A stretch of 64,000 bases of DNA from an uncultured Hyphomonas sp. GTDB taxonomy: Bacteria; Pseudomonadota; Alphaproteobacteria; Caulobacterales; Hyphomonadaceae. The stretch lies in the NCBI RefSeq assembly GCF_963677035.1, contig NZ_OY781472.1:620001-684000 (forward strand). The letters run 5' to 3'. Both the position numbers and the translations under genes were made by a program. Within the stretch, counting starts at the first letter, position 1. The number at the start of each line of letters is the position of its first letter. The notes under the pieces were generated by a model, which was not told the DNA's origin, ran no database searches, and saw only the letters and a program-made list of their open reading frames with translations. This document shows positions 45,174 to 54,883 of this stretch, one piece after another.

Positions 45174-47759
45174 TCAGGCGGCTTCCTTGGCGGGACTGCC
45201 GAGTTCCTGTTTCACGCGCTCGGCCAGCTGGCGGACGGTGAACGGTTTCGGCAGGAAGGAGACCGCGCGGTCGTCGTCCAGCTGCTGGGCGATGTCGCGT
45301 TCGGCATAACCGGAGATGAAGATCACGCGGGCATGGCCCAGCAGGTCTTTCGCCTCGCGGATCAGGGTCGGCCCGTCCTTGCCCGGCATGACCACGTCGG
45401 AAATGACCAGGTCGAAGCTGTCCGGATTGTCTTCGAGGATTTCCATGGCTTCTTCGCCATCGCAGGCCTCCTCGACCTCATACCCGCGCGAGCGCAGGAG
45501 CGACGCCGCAATGCCGCGTACGCCATCCTCGTCTTCGATCAGGAGGATCCGTCCGCGTCCGGAAATGTCCATCGGGCGGGCGGCGGCCTTGTCGGCAGCG
45601 GTCGGCTCTTCCGGAACCGGCACTTCCTCTGCCCTCAGGGCCGGCAGATAGATGTGGAACGTCGTGCCCTTGCCGACAGCGGACGTCGTGCAGACATAGC
45701 CGCCGGACTGTTTGATGATGCCGTAAACTGTCGCCAGGCCCAGGCCCGTGCCGACACCGGCTTCCTTGGTGGTGAAGAAGGGCTGGAAGATCTTTTCCAT
45801 GACGTCCTTCGACATGCCGTGGCCGGTGTCTTCCACCTCGATCAGCATGTACTCGCCATCCTCGACGAATTTGAAACCCTTGGCATGGGCATCGGCGCCG
45901 GTGGTCCGCGCAGTACGGATCGTCAGCTTGCCGCCATTGTCGTGGCTCAGCATCGCATCGCGCGCATTGGTGGCGAGGTTGAGGATCGCGTTTTCCAGCT
46001 GGTTCTTGTCGGCCTTGATGTGCGGCACATCGCGGCCATGCTTGACCTCCAGCTCGATCCGCTCGTCCAGCAGCTGGCGCAGCAGGATGGAGAACTCGCT
46101 GAGGAAGTCCGGCACCGCGAAGATCTCGCGCTTGAAGGTCTGCTGGCGCGCATAGGCCAGCAGCATCTTCACCAGTTCCTTCGCCCGCATCGCGAATTCG
46201 TTGATGGACTGAAGGTTTGAATAGGACGGATCGCCCAGCGGGTGGCGCACCATCAGTTCCTCATTGTTGAGGATGATGCCCTGCAGCACATTGTTGAAGT
46301 CGTGCGCAACACCGCCGGCGAGCTGGCCGATGGCCTGCATCTTCTCGCCATGCGCCAGGCGGATCTCCAGCTGGCGCTGGTCGGTGATGTCCATGATATA
46401 GGCCACCGATGGGCGGCCATTGCCATCCAGGGCAACGAAAACATTGACGTGGCGCGGATCCTTGCCAGCCAGTTTGAGGCCGACCGGCTTGTCGATGGCA
46501 TCCACCAGCACGCTGGAGAGCGCGTCATCGCCCTCTTCCGCCTGGAACATCGCCGCGAACTGGCCGCCAGGCGCCGCCTGGCCGCTGGTCATTTCCATCA
46601 GCGCGCGGTTCGCGTCGAGGATGATAGCGCTCTGCACGCTTTCGCCCTGCAGGCGGACTGCACCGAAGGGCGCGTCGTCGAACATCGGGTCGCCATCCGG
46701 ACGCGGCGGGCGAGACCCTGTGAGAGCAAACCGTTCTTCGCCGCCATTCAGCATCTGCGCGCTTGGCAGCAGGATCGTCCGGCCGGCTGCTTCCGCGCCG
46801 CGGCCAGACCAGGTCGTGATGGCATGGACCGGGGTCTCGATCCCGTCCCGGCCGCGGATCTGGACATCGACCCGGCCCGGCAGGCCGGTCTTGCGGTCGC
46901 GCGACAGCATCTTCACGAATTCCGGACGCATGATGTCGTCGATGCGGACATTGCGCGCCGACTCCGGCAGGCCGAGCGTGTCGCGCAGCCAGGAGTTCGC
47001 ATAGGTGATCGTGCCATCCGGGCGGGCAGCGAAGAAGCCCATCGGCGCGTCTTCGACATAAAGCGATTTCAGGTCGGCCGCGCCGGTCGCCTCGCGCTCG
47101 CCGGCAATCGGGCGGATCCGCCAGAGCACCTTGCCACGCGGCAGCGGGGAAACGGAAATCTCGTATTGGGCGGGCACCTGTTCCGGACCGATTGTGATGG
47201 GCGGCAGCACTTCCCGGCGGGCCATGCCGGCCTTGGCGTCCTTGGACAGGCGGTAGACCGGCGCCGCGAGACCCGGGCTCGCGCCGAACAGGCGGTCCAC
47301 AGTCACCGGGCCATTATCGCCCTGGCTGACCATCAGCGCCATGGTGGTGAGATCCTTGTAAGCGGTGTTCGCGGCAACCGGGGCGCCGCCCTGGTCGGCG
47401 ATCAGGACGCTTTCGTCCAGCGCTTCGATCCAGCCGAAACGCGGCTGGCTGGCCTGCGCCGCGCGGATAGCAGAGCCCTTCTCCGGGAAGAGGCCCAGCA
47501 TGCGGCCGGCGCCGCGGACGGTCCAAAGCAAGAAGACCAGACCACCGGAGCCCATGGCGATCAGCAGGATCGGCCCCGGTGCACCGGAGGCCTTCGGCCA
47601 GGCCAGCGCCACGCTCGCCGCAGCAATGGAAATCAGCAGACAGCCCCAGAACATGAGCTGCATCACGTCGATCCGGGCACGCGACAGATCCAGCCCTGTG
47701 CCCCCGGTCGTTTCGACCTCATCCGGCGGGCTCTCATGCATCCGGGTATTGGTGTCCAT
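45174..47759 (-). CDS. cckA: Hybrid histidine kinase CckA
   Basis: An 861-residue hybrid kinase, the cell-cycle kinase of alphaproteobacteria. Two N-terminal helices (about 35-55, 63-82) lead to PAS-type sensor regions. Then come the H box [13 protein letters not shown], whose His-Asp-Phe-Asn-Asn is typical of CckA, the G boxes [13 protein letters not shown] and [11 protein letters not shown], and a receiver with [13 protein letters not shown] and [12 protein letters not shown] (phospho-acceptor Asp). CckA passes phosphate through ChpT to CtrA and CpdR, controlling division and flagellar genes. A longer start is possible; ATG 47759 has GGGAG upstream and a shorter cytosolic lead. trmO follows. 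Confidence 0.94.
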   Translation of the reverse strand: MDTNTRMHESPPDEVETTGGTGLDLSRARIDVMQLMFWGCLLISIAAASVALAWPKASGAPGPILLIAMGSGGLVFLLWTVRGAGRMLGLFPEKGSAIRAAQASQPRFGWIEALDESVLIADQGGAPVAANTAYKDLTTMALMVSQGDNGPVTVDRLFGASPGLAAPVYRLSKDAKAGMARREVLPPITIGPEQVPAQYEISVSPLPRGKVLWRIRPIAGEREATGAADLKSLYVEDAPMGFFAARPDGTITYANSWLRDTLGLPESARNVRIDDIMRPEFVKMLSRDRKTGLPGRVDVQIRGRDGIETPVHAITTWSGRGAEAAGRTILLPSAQMLNGGEERFALTGSRPPRPDGDPMFDDAPFGAVRLQGESVQSAIILDANRALMEMTSGQAAPGGQFAAMFQAEEGDDALSSVLVDAIDKPVGLKLAGKDPRHVNVFVALDGNGRPSVAYIMDITDQRQLEIRLAHGEKMQAIGQLAGGVAHDFNNVLQGIILNNEELMVRHPLGDPSYSNLQSINEFAMRAKELVKMLLAYARQQTFKREIFAVPDFLSEFSILLRQLLDERIELEVKHGRDVPHIKADKNQLENAILNLATNARDAMLSHDNGGKLTIRTARTTGADAHAKGFKFVEDGEYMLIEVEDTGHGMSKDVMEKIFQPFFTTKEAGVGTGLGLATVYGIIKQSGGYVCTTSAVGKGTTFHIYLPALRAEEVPVPEEPTAADKAAARPMDISGRGRILLIEDEDGVRGIAASLLRSRGYEVEEACDGEEAMEILEDNPDSFDLVISDVVMPGKDGPTLIREAKDLLGHARVIFISGYAERDIAQQLDDDRAVSFLPKPFTVRQLAERVKQELGSPAKEAA

Positions 47760-47950
47760 GCTGCTTTTCACTCCCGCCACCGGCCAGCAAACAAATGCGC
47801 CGGGCAATACAGTCCGGCCGGGCCGGCAAGCCGACTCAGCCTATATGAATCCTAGTCTACAGAGAGATAGGCGGCAAAGGTTAACGAAAGCGAAAAAAGC
47901 GTTAAGACTAGCCGCCAGGATTACAGATTCCCGCTTAACTGGAGTACCCC

Positions 47951-49855
47951 ATGAAACCTGTCCTGATTGCCCGGTCCTCGGTGCTTGCGCTGCTGATTGC
48001 CACAGCGGGCTGCGTCACGAATGAGGAAGCTGCAGTGCCTGCTGCAGGCACCGAAGCGGCGGAGATGGACGCGATCGCACCGCCCGAAACGCCGAGCGCC
48101 GAAGAGGTCGCGGCGGAATCCTCCCGGCTCAATGAATGGTTCGACGAGAAATTCACGGAGACGGTGTCGCGCAGCCCGATCTCGCAGACCTATCTCGGCA
48201 TCAAGGACGATTATGGCGAGTGGGACGATGTCTCCGATGCCAATGCCCTGAAGGAGCTGGAGATTCAGCGCGCCGACGTTGCCGAAATGGAGTCGAGCTT
48301 CAATCCCGACCTGCTGGACCATCAGGCGAAAATCTCCTGGCGCATCGCCAAGATGAACCTGAAGCATGCCGAAGAAGACTACAAATACCGCCATCATCGG
48401 TATGTCTTCGACCAGATGAACGGCGTTCAGGCCGAAATTCCGGCCTTCCTCATCAACCAGCACCAGATCGCCTCCAAATCGGATGCTGAGGCCTATATTT
48501 CCCGCCTCAACGGCATCCCGGCCTATCTGGAACAGAACCTCGAAAACGCGCGAATTGCGCTGGCTGATGGCATTCAACCGCCGGCCTTTGTCTATGATTA
48601 CGTCCTGTCCGACGCGCAGGGCGTGATCACAGGCGCCCCATTCGATGACAGCGGCAAGGACAGCCCGCTGATGGACGACTTCCGGAAGAAGGTCACAACC
48701 CTCGTCGATGCCGGGACAATCTCACAGGCTGAGGCTGACGAGCTACTGGACGACGCTACGGACGCGCTGACGAATTCGGTTGGCCCGGCCTATGAAGCGG
48801 CGATCGCCGAACTCACCGAACAGGCCAAAACGGCCTCGACCGACGATGGCGCCTGGAAGCTGCCCGACGGCGACGCCTATTACGCCTCAAGGCTCGCAGA
48901 CTACACCACCACCGACATGACGGCCGAACAGATCCACAATCTGGGCCTTGCCGAAGTGGCGCGCATTCAGGACGAAATGCGCGGGATCATGAAACAGGTG
49001 GGCTTCAAGGGCACCCTGAAGGAGTTCTTCGACTACACACGGACCGATCCGAAATTCTTCAAACCGAACACGCCGGAAGGCAAATCCGAATATCTGGATG
49101 AAGCCACGACGTGGATCGACCAGATGCGCGAAGACCTGCCAAACGTGTTCAAAACCTTCCCGAAAGCGGATCTGACCGTCAAAGCAGTTGAGCCGTTCCG
49201 CGAAAAGTCTGCCGGTAAGGCGTTTTACTCACAGCCCGCTCCTGATGGCAGCCGCCCGGGCACCTATTACGCCAACCTCTACCGCATGCAGGATATGCCG
49301 ACCTATCAGATGCAGGCACTGGCCTTCCATGAAGGCATTCCCGGCCACCACATGCAGATCGCCATCGCGCAGGAACTGACCGACGTGCCGAAGTTCCGCA
49401 AGTATGGCGGCTTCACCGCTTTCGTCGAAGGCTGGGGTCTCTATTCGGAATACCTGCCCAAGGAGATGGGCTATTACAGCGACCCGTATGACGATTTTGG
49501 CCGCCTCGCCATGGAGCTCTGGCGCGCCGCCCGCCTCGTCGTCGATACAGGCATTCACGACCAGCACTGGACCCGCGAACAGGCGGTCCAGTACTTGTTG
49601 GACAATACGCCCAATCCGGCAGGCGACGCCCAGAAGGCAATCGAGCGCTATATCGTGATGCCGGGCCAGGCGACGGCCTACAAGATCGGCATGAACAAGA
49701 TCGTCGAACTGCGCGAGAAGGCAAAAGCCGAACTCGGCGACAAGTTCGATATTCGCGAATTCCACGATATTGTGCTGAAAGACGGCGCCCTGCCGCTGGA
49801 TATCCTTGAAGAGAATGTCGACCAATGGGTCGCAGACACCAAAGCCGGAAACTGA
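47951..49855 (+). CDS. DUF885 family lipoprotein, putative zinc peptidase
   Basis: A 634-residue protein with a lipoprotein signal (LALLIATAGCVTNEE, lipid Cys at 17). The C-terminal half has the DUF885 zinc motif FHEGIPGHHMQIAIAQEL, with two more acidic blocks, FVEGWGLYSEYLP and MELWRAARLVVDTGIH, that provide the third ligand. The family is related to M2/M32-like metallopeptidases and lacks a proven substrate. GGAGTACCCC precedes the ATG. Its end overlaps the YceI gene by 31 bases, so the two are probably coupled. A divergent partner to cckA. Confidence 0.92.
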   Translation: MKPVLIARSSVLALLIATAGCVTNEEAAVPAAGTEAAEMDAIAPPETPSAEEVAAESSRLNEWFDEKFTETVSRSPISQTYLGIKDDYGEWDDVSDANALKELEIQRADVAEMESSFNPDLLDHQAKISWRIAKMNLKHAEEDYKYRHHRYVFDQMNGVQAEIPAFLINQHQIASKSDAEAYISRLNGIPAYLEQNLENARIALADGIQPPAFVYDYVLSDAQGVITGAPFDDSGKDSPLMDDFRKKVTTLVDAGTISQAEADELLDDATDALTNSVGPAYEAAIAELTEQAKTASTDDGAWKLPDGDAYYASRLADYTTTDMTAEQIHNLGLAEVARIQDEMRGIMKQVGFKGTLKEFFDYTRTDPKFFKPNTPEGKSEYLDEATTWIDQMREDLPNVFKTFPKADLTVKAVEPFREKSAGKAFYSQPAPDGSRPGTYYANLYRMQDMPTYQMQALAFHEGIPGHHMQIAIAQELTDVPKFRKYGGFTAFVEGWGLYSEYLPKEMGYYSDPYDDFGRLAMELWRAARLVVDTGIHDQHWTREQAVQYLLDNTPNPAGDAQKAIERYIVMPGQATAYKIGMNKIVELREKAKAELGDKFDIREFHDIVLKDGALPLDILEENVDQWVADTKAGN

Positions 49856-50475
49856 GCCTTCGCTGGATGGCCCTGCCCCTCGCCGCACTGGCGTTGGGCG
49901 GGTGCTCATCTCTGGTCGCGCCACTGCTAAAGCCGAAACTGTCGACCGGGATCACGGCGCTCCCGGCTGGCGACTGGAAGCTGGACCCGGCGCATGCCGC
50001 GCTGATCTTCCGGATCAACCATCTCGGCTATTCCGACCTGATCGGCCGGTTCAACACGTTCGACGTGTCCCTGACCGGCGATCCGGACGATCCGGCCTCT
50101 GCGCGGGCCGAAGCGGTCATCGACATAACCTCGCTGGATATTGCCAACGATGCGTTCGCCAGCCAGCTGATGGGGCCAAAATTCTTCGATGCGGAAAGAT
50201 ACCCGCAGGCTGTCTTCCGGACCCTTGCCGTACGGCCGGGCGAAAACGGCGCTGCGGAGGTGGATGGTGAGCTGACTCTGCACGGCCAGACCCGGCCGGT
50301 GACGCTCGACCTTCAGTTCAATGGCACCGCTTTTGACCCGATCCGGGGCGCACAGGTGGCGGGCTTCAGCGCAAAAGCCGTGATTGACCGGAAAGATTTC
50401 GGAATTTCCGCCTATTCCGGCCTGGTGACGGACGAAGTGCGCATCGAGATCCAGGCGGAGTTCCTGAAACAGTAA
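49825..50475 (+). CDS. YceI-family lipoprotein
   Basis: A 216-residue protein. The lipobox is ALALGGCSS with a basic N terminus (GRRHQSRKLSLRW). The YceI barrel is clear: GDWKLDPAHAALIFRINHLG, RFNTFDVSLTGDP, EAVIDITSLDI, FDAERYPQAVFR and ELTLHGQTRPVTLDLQFNG (in pieces). These small lipocalin-like proteins bind isoprenoid or quinone-like lipids. Its start lies inside the DUF885 gene; ATG 49867 is an alternative that would drop 14 residues before the signal peptide. Confidence 0.92.
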   Translation: MGRRHQSRKLSLRWMALPLAALALGGCSSLVAPLLKPKLSTGITALPAGDWKLDPAHAALIFRINHLGYSDLIGRFNTFDVSLTGDPDDPASARAEAVIDITSLDIANDAFASQLMGPKFFDAERYPQAVFRTLAVRPGENGAAEVDGELTLHGQTRPVTLDLQFNGTAFDPIRGAQVAGFSAKAVIDRKDFGISAYSGLVTDEVRIEIQAEFLKQ

Positions 50476-50478
50476 ACC

Positions 50479-51582
50479 TTAACGGAAGCCCGGCAGCCGG
50501 CGCGAGATTCTGAGCGCCATCTTGTTGCCTTTTCGCCCAATCTGAGCTTCCGCCACAACCGGCCCGTCCCGCCCGCCGGAGAGCAATTCTACCGGCTGGT
50601 CGGCGGGTACGCCCAGAAGCAGCGTGGATCCGGCCGTCAGGTCTGACAGGCGCGAAAGCGGTACACTGAGCGATGCGACCCGGGCGGTGAGCAGCGCGGT
50701 TACGGGAGGTGGCGGCGCCTCTCCGGCTGGCACAGTTTCGGCCACCGGATGCGGCGCTGGCAAAACATCCGGCGCCGTCTGTTCCGCGATCTCTTCCGAC
50801 AGGATCAGGCGCGCGGCATGATGTCCGCCATCGACCCGGATTTCGAAGTCTGTGATTTCGGCTGTGCCCGGACGGGCCAGAGCCGCGGCAAAGTCGGCCT
50901 CTGTCTCCATGCCGGCAAAGCTGAGGCCCGGCGCGATGGCGTGGCCAAGTGGCCGCACGAGGCCTTCGAGCAGCGCGCTGTCGAGCGGGGTCAGCTCACG
51001 CGGTGCCCAGTCCCCCGGCAGGCCGCCACCGCCGCAAGCTGTTTCAATCAGGGCATTTGCGAGCTCTGGCGACAGGACCAGCATCGCATCCACTTCCCCC
51101 TCGCCCACGGCAAAACAGGCAATCGCCGTTCCCTGCCCGGTCATGTCGCCGGTGAGGCCGGAGTCGAAATCGCCTTCACGCACGGAACGGGCTGCCGCGG
51201 CGGCGCGCAGACCGCATCCCTTGCGCAAACCCAGGGACAGGCGGGACGCCAGACGCCGTGCCGTGACCGGAATATCCGTGGTCGGGCTGGCCATGGCCTG
51301 ATGCCCGGTGTCAGCATGGGGCGCGGGTGTCTCGACGTCCGGCAAGGGCTTGTCCGTGATCGTCTCAGGTTCGGGGGGCTCCGGGGTTTCCGGCAGGTCC
51401 GAAAGGTCCGGACGAAGCAGGGCCTCGATCTCCGCCGCGCTCAGCACGCCGCGGGCGGATGGCAAGGGCCGATCCGGTGCAAGCGGCTCGAACGACGTCG
51501 GCATGTCGACCTTCACCTTGGATTCCCGGCGAGGTGACATGTCCCAGCCGTCATCGGCGGCAAGAGGGAAGTCTGACTTCAT
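50479..51582 (-). CDS. FliM-like flagellar motor switch protein
   Basis: A 367-residue protein. VLSAAEIEALLRP (about 46-58) matches the CheY-binding N-terminal segment of FliM (LSQDEIDALL). A Pro/Glu/Asp-rich linker follows, then a CheC-like middle domain (110-260) and a C-terminal SpoA domain (TALLTARVASLSVPLSRLSDL...GSTLLLGV, in pieces). FliM forms the C ring that sets rotation direction. The core is quite diverged, so it may be a FliM variant and not the main one. Alone here: no fliN, fliL or fliG nearby. The gene before it on the other strand is YceI (three-base gap, convergent). Confidence 0.72.
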   Translation of the reverse strand: MKSDFPLAADDGWDMSPRRESKVKVDMPTSFEPLAPDRPLPSARGVLSAAEIEALLRPDLSDLPETPEPPEPETITDKPLPDVETPAPHADTGHQAMASPTTDIPVTARRLASRLSLGLRKGCGLRAAAAARSVREGDFDSGLTGDMTGQGTAIACFAVGEGEVDAMLVLSPELANALIETACGGGGLPGDWAPRELTPLDSALLEGLVRPLGHAIAPGLSFAGMETEADFAAALARPGTAEITDFEIRVDGGHHAARLILSEEIAEQTAPDVLPAPHPVAETVPAGEAPPPPVTALLTARVASLSVPLSRLSDLTAGSTLLLGVPADQPVELLSGGRDGPVVAEAQIGRKGNKMALRISRRLPGFR

Positions 51583-51833
51583 GCGGCGCGCTTCCGTAAT
51601 GGTTACTTTTGCAGCGGTGAGGGTTAACGGACCGTTAGGAATTGGAATTCCCGGGCCCGGTCAATGCCTGTCGGACAGCCGGGAGAGTCGCAATGATCCT
51701 AACAAAACAGCACTTGTTGTTAAACATAAGGCTTCGGCCTTAAGACCTTGATTACGAAGATGTAACAGATCGTTTGGACCTTGCTGTCATTGTCCATTCA
51801 CCGCGGAACAGGCGGCCGCGGAGACGATAACAC

Positions 51834-51874
51834 GCCGTGGCGTTGGGATGATCTAGCCGTGGCGTTGGGATGAT
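51834..51874. repeat. 19-bp direct repeat, period 22
   Basis: GCCGTGGCGTTGGGATGAT occurs at 51834-51852 and again at 51856-51874, just before the dksA terminator. Only two copies; it could be a short duplication next to the terminator. Confidence 0.85.
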
Positions 51875-51912
51875 AAAAAAAGCGGCGGCGCCTCCATTGG
51901 AGACGCCGCCGC
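51875..51912 (-). terminator. Rho-independent terminator of dksA
   Basis: On the minus strand GCGGCGGCGTCTCC pairs with GGAGGCGCCGCCGC around AAT, with one mismatch, and is followed by TTTTTTTAT. It is 28 bases downstream of the dksA stop. Confidence 0.92.
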
Positions 51913-51940
51913 AAATAATTTCAGGAACAGGTTTTCCGCC

Positions 51941-52357
51941 TCAGTCGTCGCGCAATGTGCGCTCTTTGCGTTCGTGACGCTCCTGGGCTTCCAGGCTCAG
52001 CGTGGCGGTCGGGCGGGCCTCCAGCCGGCGCAGGCCGATCGGCTCCCCCGTCACTTCGCAGAAGCCATAAGACCCGTCTTCAATCCGCCGCAGTGCCGCG
52101 TCGATCTTGGAGATCAGCTTGCGCTGGCGGTCACGGGTGCGCAGTTCGAGCGCCTTGTCGCTTTCCGCCGACGCGCGGTCGACGATATCGGGAAGCGATC
52201 CGGAATCGTCTTGCAGATTGGTGATGGTCTGCTTGGCGCCGTCGAGAATATCGGCTTTCCAGTTCTCAAGCAGCCGGCGGAAATAGGCCAGCTGCAACTC
52301 GTTCATGAATTCTTCGTCGTCCGAGGGACGATAGTCATCTGCAATTTCGACACTCAT
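51941..52357 (-). CDS. dksA: DksA-type RNA polymerase-binding factor
   Basis: A 138-residue DksA. The coiled-coil (SDDEEFMNELQLAYFRRLLENWKADIL in part, then residues 50-85) and the tip (DIVDRASAESDKALELRTRDRQRKL) are as expected. The C-terminal globular part reads GSYGFCEVTGEPIGLRRLEARPTATLS: only one Cys of the four zinc ligands remains, as in other alphaproteobacterial DksA proteins. It binds the secondary channel of RNA polymerase and works with ppGpp. A longer start at 52372 is possible, but GAGGTG fits ATG 52357. Confidence 0.94.
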   Translation of the reverse strand: MSVEIADDYRPSDDEEFMNELQLAYFRRLLENWKADILDGAKQTITNLQDDSGSLPDIVDRASAESDKALELRTRDRQRKLISKIDAALRRIEDGSYGFCEVTGEPIGLRRLEARPTATLSLEAQERHERKERTLRDD

Positions 52358-52617
52358 CGCAGGACACCTCATTCAAACTTGGCCGGGATATAAAGCCGCA
52401 GGCGATTCATCGCAATCGGCAATGCTGAGATAATTTCGTCTGCCTTTTCAGGCGCGTGAGCCAATACCCCCGAATTGTCGTTAAATTGTGGCCGGGACTG
52501 AATAACCCAATCGCGTGTATTCACTGCAATATGCAGGCCGGGACTTGATCTTTGAGCCCCCCACGCGCTCTATGAAAGCTCGCCCATCGTATAGCTTTTA
52601 TAACGGTTTCAGCGTTC

Positions 52618-53895
52618 ATGGCCCGACGCCGGAAAAGCACTGAAAAAACCTCGGGCTGGATGCAGGCTGTCGTTTTTAACTCCATGCTCATCCTGATTCC
52701 GGTCATTGGCGCGGAGGTGCTGGGCGCTGCTTTTTCGGGCTCTGCCTTCTCGGATACCCCCGGAATCGAGGCCATCGACCAGACCCGGAAAAACATGGAC
52801 GAGGCCTTCGCCTCCTTTGCACCGCGCAATCCATCGGACCGCTATGAGTTCTGGTATGACGTCGTCGACCGGGAGCTGAGCCAGCGCGATGTCGCCGCGG
52901 CACATGGCTTTCTGCTCGCCGCCCCGCAGATGCTGGACCGCAAGGATGTGAAGGAACTAATGGTCGCCGCCGACGCGGAACGGCTCGACCGTGCTGACGA
53001 CCGGCTGACGGCCGCAGCCCTGCGCAAACTGCCCACCGCGATCAGCCTGAAGTACGAAGAAGCGCAAGTGTCCGAACGGGTGGTGGACGTCCAGTCCGGC
53101 CTCGTCGATACGCCCACCCCGGTTGCTGCTGACGCCGGAGAGGCCTCTCCCGACGGCCCGGAAGTCGAAGTGTCCTCGGAGCGGGCCGCGACGGAATCCC
53201 GGTTCCGCCTGCTGGGCACCTTCCAGGATCTGGCCGAGAATTCGGAACGCTGGGTCCACGGCGACCGGGTGGATGAGATCGCTCTTAAAATCACCGCCAT
53301 CGGCCTGCTTGAAGCAGAGACCGCCGATGGCCTGTCTGATGCCAATATCCGCGCAGCCTCGATCCTGAAATCCGCCCTGCGCTCACGGCGTCTGACCGAT
53401 AACTTTCAGGACTATCTCTCTGACCGCGTGAATGCCGCCCTGCCCGACAGCAAGCTGCGCCCGGCCCTCGAAACCGCCCTCGGAGAACTCACCACGATCG
53501 ATGTGCGCACCGAACGCGTAAAGGCGGCCTTTATCGACTCCATTGATGCGCGCGGCCTGCAGCGTTTGGAAACAGACCTCGAACAGATCGACCGGATCGG
53601 TCTTCTGACCAGCCCTGCCGCGGCGGTGACGCTGATCGAACAGGTGCAGGATTCCTCTGATCTGCGCCGCGTCCGCCTGATTGCCGAGGCTGGAGGTGAC
53701 CGGGCCGTCGCCCTCGTCAAACAATCCGGGCCTGGCGCCTTGCGCATTGCCGATACAGGCGTTCGCTGGACGATTCAGATGGTGCTGCAGGTGATGGGCA
53801 TGACGGCGGCAGGTCTCGCCCTGATCTTCGTGACCTGGTCGACCTTCCGCAGGAATATCCGGAAAAAGAAAAAACTGGAGCCGATGGGCGCCTGA
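52618..53895 (+). CDS. Unknown 425-residue protein with two membrane segments
   Basis: I do not recognise the family. An N-terminal helix (about 15-36, VVFNSMLILIPVIGAEVLGAAF) and a C-terminal helix (about 384-406) flank a large soluble part rich in Ala, Asp, Glu and Arg, mostly helical, with a Val/Pro linker near 160-185. The N-terminal helix starts after a basic stretch (MARRRKSTEKTSG). The tail is basic (RRNIRKKKKLEP), so both ends are probably inside the cell and the core is in the periplasm. The position next to dksA is not informative. Confidence 0.78.
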   Translation: MARRRKSTEKTSGWMQAVVFNSMLILIPVIGAEVLGAAFSGSAFSDTPGIEAIDQTRKNMDEAFASFAPRNPSDRYEFWYDVVDRELSQRDVAAAHGFLLAAPQMLDRKDVKELMVAADAERLDRADDRLTAAALRKLPTAISLKYEEAQVSERVVDVQSGLVDTPTPVAADAGEASPDGPEVEVSSERAATESRFRLLGTFQDLAENSERWVHGDRVDEIALKITAIGLLEAETADGLSDANIRAASILKSALRSRRLTDNFQDYLSDRVNAALPDSKLRPALETALGELTTIDVRTERVKAAFIDSIDARGLQRLETDLEQIDRIGLLTSPAAAVTLIEQVQDSSDLRRVRLIAEAGGDRAVALVKQSGPGALRIADTGVRWTIQMVLQVMGMTAAGLALIFVTWSTFRRNIRKKKKLEPMGA

Positions 53896-53910
53896 CCCCG
53901 GTTCACAGGA

Positions 53911-54561
53911 TCAGCCGAGATTGAACGCGCCCTTGATCCCGTCGATCAGGAGCTGGATCGACAAGGCCGCCAGCACAACGCCCAGGATCCGCGTCAGCGC
54001 ACCAGCAACGCTTGCTCCCAGGAACCGCACAATCGGACCGGCGATCAGGAAGATGATCAGTGTCAGCAGAAGGTTCAGTCCAATGGCTGAAAGAATGACC
54101 CCCTTCTCCATCCAGGTGTCCGCGTCCGACATATAGAACATCGCGGTTGCGATGGATCCCGGGCCGGCGATCATCGGAATACCGAGCGGAAAGACCGACA
54201 CATCGTCTGGCTCTGCATCCGTCACGTGCTGGTCGAGGTGTTCTTCTGTCCGGTGTTCGCGCCGTTCGGTCCGTTTTTCGAACACCATGTCGAGCGCGAT
54301 CAGGAAGAGCAGAACCCCGCCCGCAGCCCGGAACGCATCGATGGAGATGTGCATCGCCTCCATCAGCCAGGCACCGCCGAAGGCAAAGGCGAACATGATC
54401 ACAGCCGCCACAAAGACCGACTTGACCGCCATTTTCCGGCGATAGGCCGCATCGCCGCGCGCTGTCAGCGTCGCGAACATCGGCGCCACACCGAGCGAGT
54501 CGATCAGGACGAAGAAAGTGACAAAAGTTGCCGTGAACAGGGAGATAAGTTCTGCGCTCAT
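53911..54561 (-). CDS. MarC-family integral membrane protein
   Basis: A 216-residue UPF0056/MarC protein with six helices. The start MSAELISLFTATFVTFFVLIDSLGVAPMF and the block FPLGIPMIAGPGSIATAMFY are family marks (in pieces). A His/Asp-rich loop (TERREHRTEEHLDQHVTD) lies in the middle, longer than in E. coli. Despite its name the family has no proven role in drug resistance. ATG 54561 is used; an upstream start would add 20 residues with no match. Confidence 0.9.
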   Translation of the reverse strand: MSAELISLFTATFVTFFVLIDSLGVAPMFATLTARGDAAYRRKMAVKSVFVAAVIMFAFAFGGAWLMEAMHISIDAFRAAGGVLLFLIALDMVFEKRTERREHRTEEHLDQHVTDAEPDDVSVFPLGIPMIAGPGSIATAMFYMSDADTWMEKGVILSAIGLNLLLTLIIFLIAGPIVRFLGASVAGALTRILGVVLAALSIQLLIDGIKGAFNLG

Positions 54562-54571
54562 GCGCGGCGCT

Positions 54572-54883
54572 CTAATCCCTCTGAGTGGTTGCGTCGAGGA
54601 TTTCCTGCACGCCCGGTGCAATCGTCAAAGAGCCGGGGCTGGCCGTGAAATGCGACAGGTCAGCCGCGCCAGAGGCCAGGGCCAGCATCATCTTGTGACC
54701 GCGCAAACGCTGAAGCAGACCTTCGGACCCACGAGGACCGTCCGCGCGCGCAAGGCGCCCGTCACCGAGATCGACGCAGATGTCCTGCCCTTCCCCGGCT
54801 TCCAGCTGGCGAATGGCGTCGTCCAGGCCCAGCGGCGTGGTTTCCGGAGCAGTGTGCGCGCGCATCGCGAAACCGCCCGGCAT
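54572..54883 (-). CDS. Small protein coupled to flbT, unknown
   Basis: A 103-residue soluble protein. Its ATG overlaps the stop codon of flbT (TGATG), so translation is coupled. The sequence has an acidic front part (LDDAIRQLEAGEGQDICVDLG), RGHKMMLALASGAADLSHF and a short C terminus. It is not FlaF, the usual flbT partner, which has a different N terminus (SLQAYQ-like). I do not recognise it. Its place suggests a role with flagellin control. Confidence 0.7.
   Translation of the reverse strand: MPGGFAMRAHTAPETTPLGLDDAIRQLEAGEGQDICVDLGDGRLARADGPRGSEGLLQRLRGHKMMLALASGAADLSHFTASPGSLTIAPGVQEILDATTQRD

Larger units (their letters stand above)
51583..51940. other. Intergenic region between fliM-like gene and dksA
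   Basis: 358 bases holding, from left, the fliM-like promoter region (AT-richer, AAAACAGCACTTGTTGTTAAAC), a TAAGGC-TTCG-GCCTTA tetraloop hairpin at 51727-51742, a 22-base-period tandem repeat and the dksA terminator. No coding frame is convincing. Confidence 0.7.

Noticed and set aside
51901..51912. Plus-strand terminator at the GCGGCGGCG stem
   Set aside because: On the plus strand the stem is followed by AAATAATTT and not by a T run; it works as terminator only for the minus-strand dksA.
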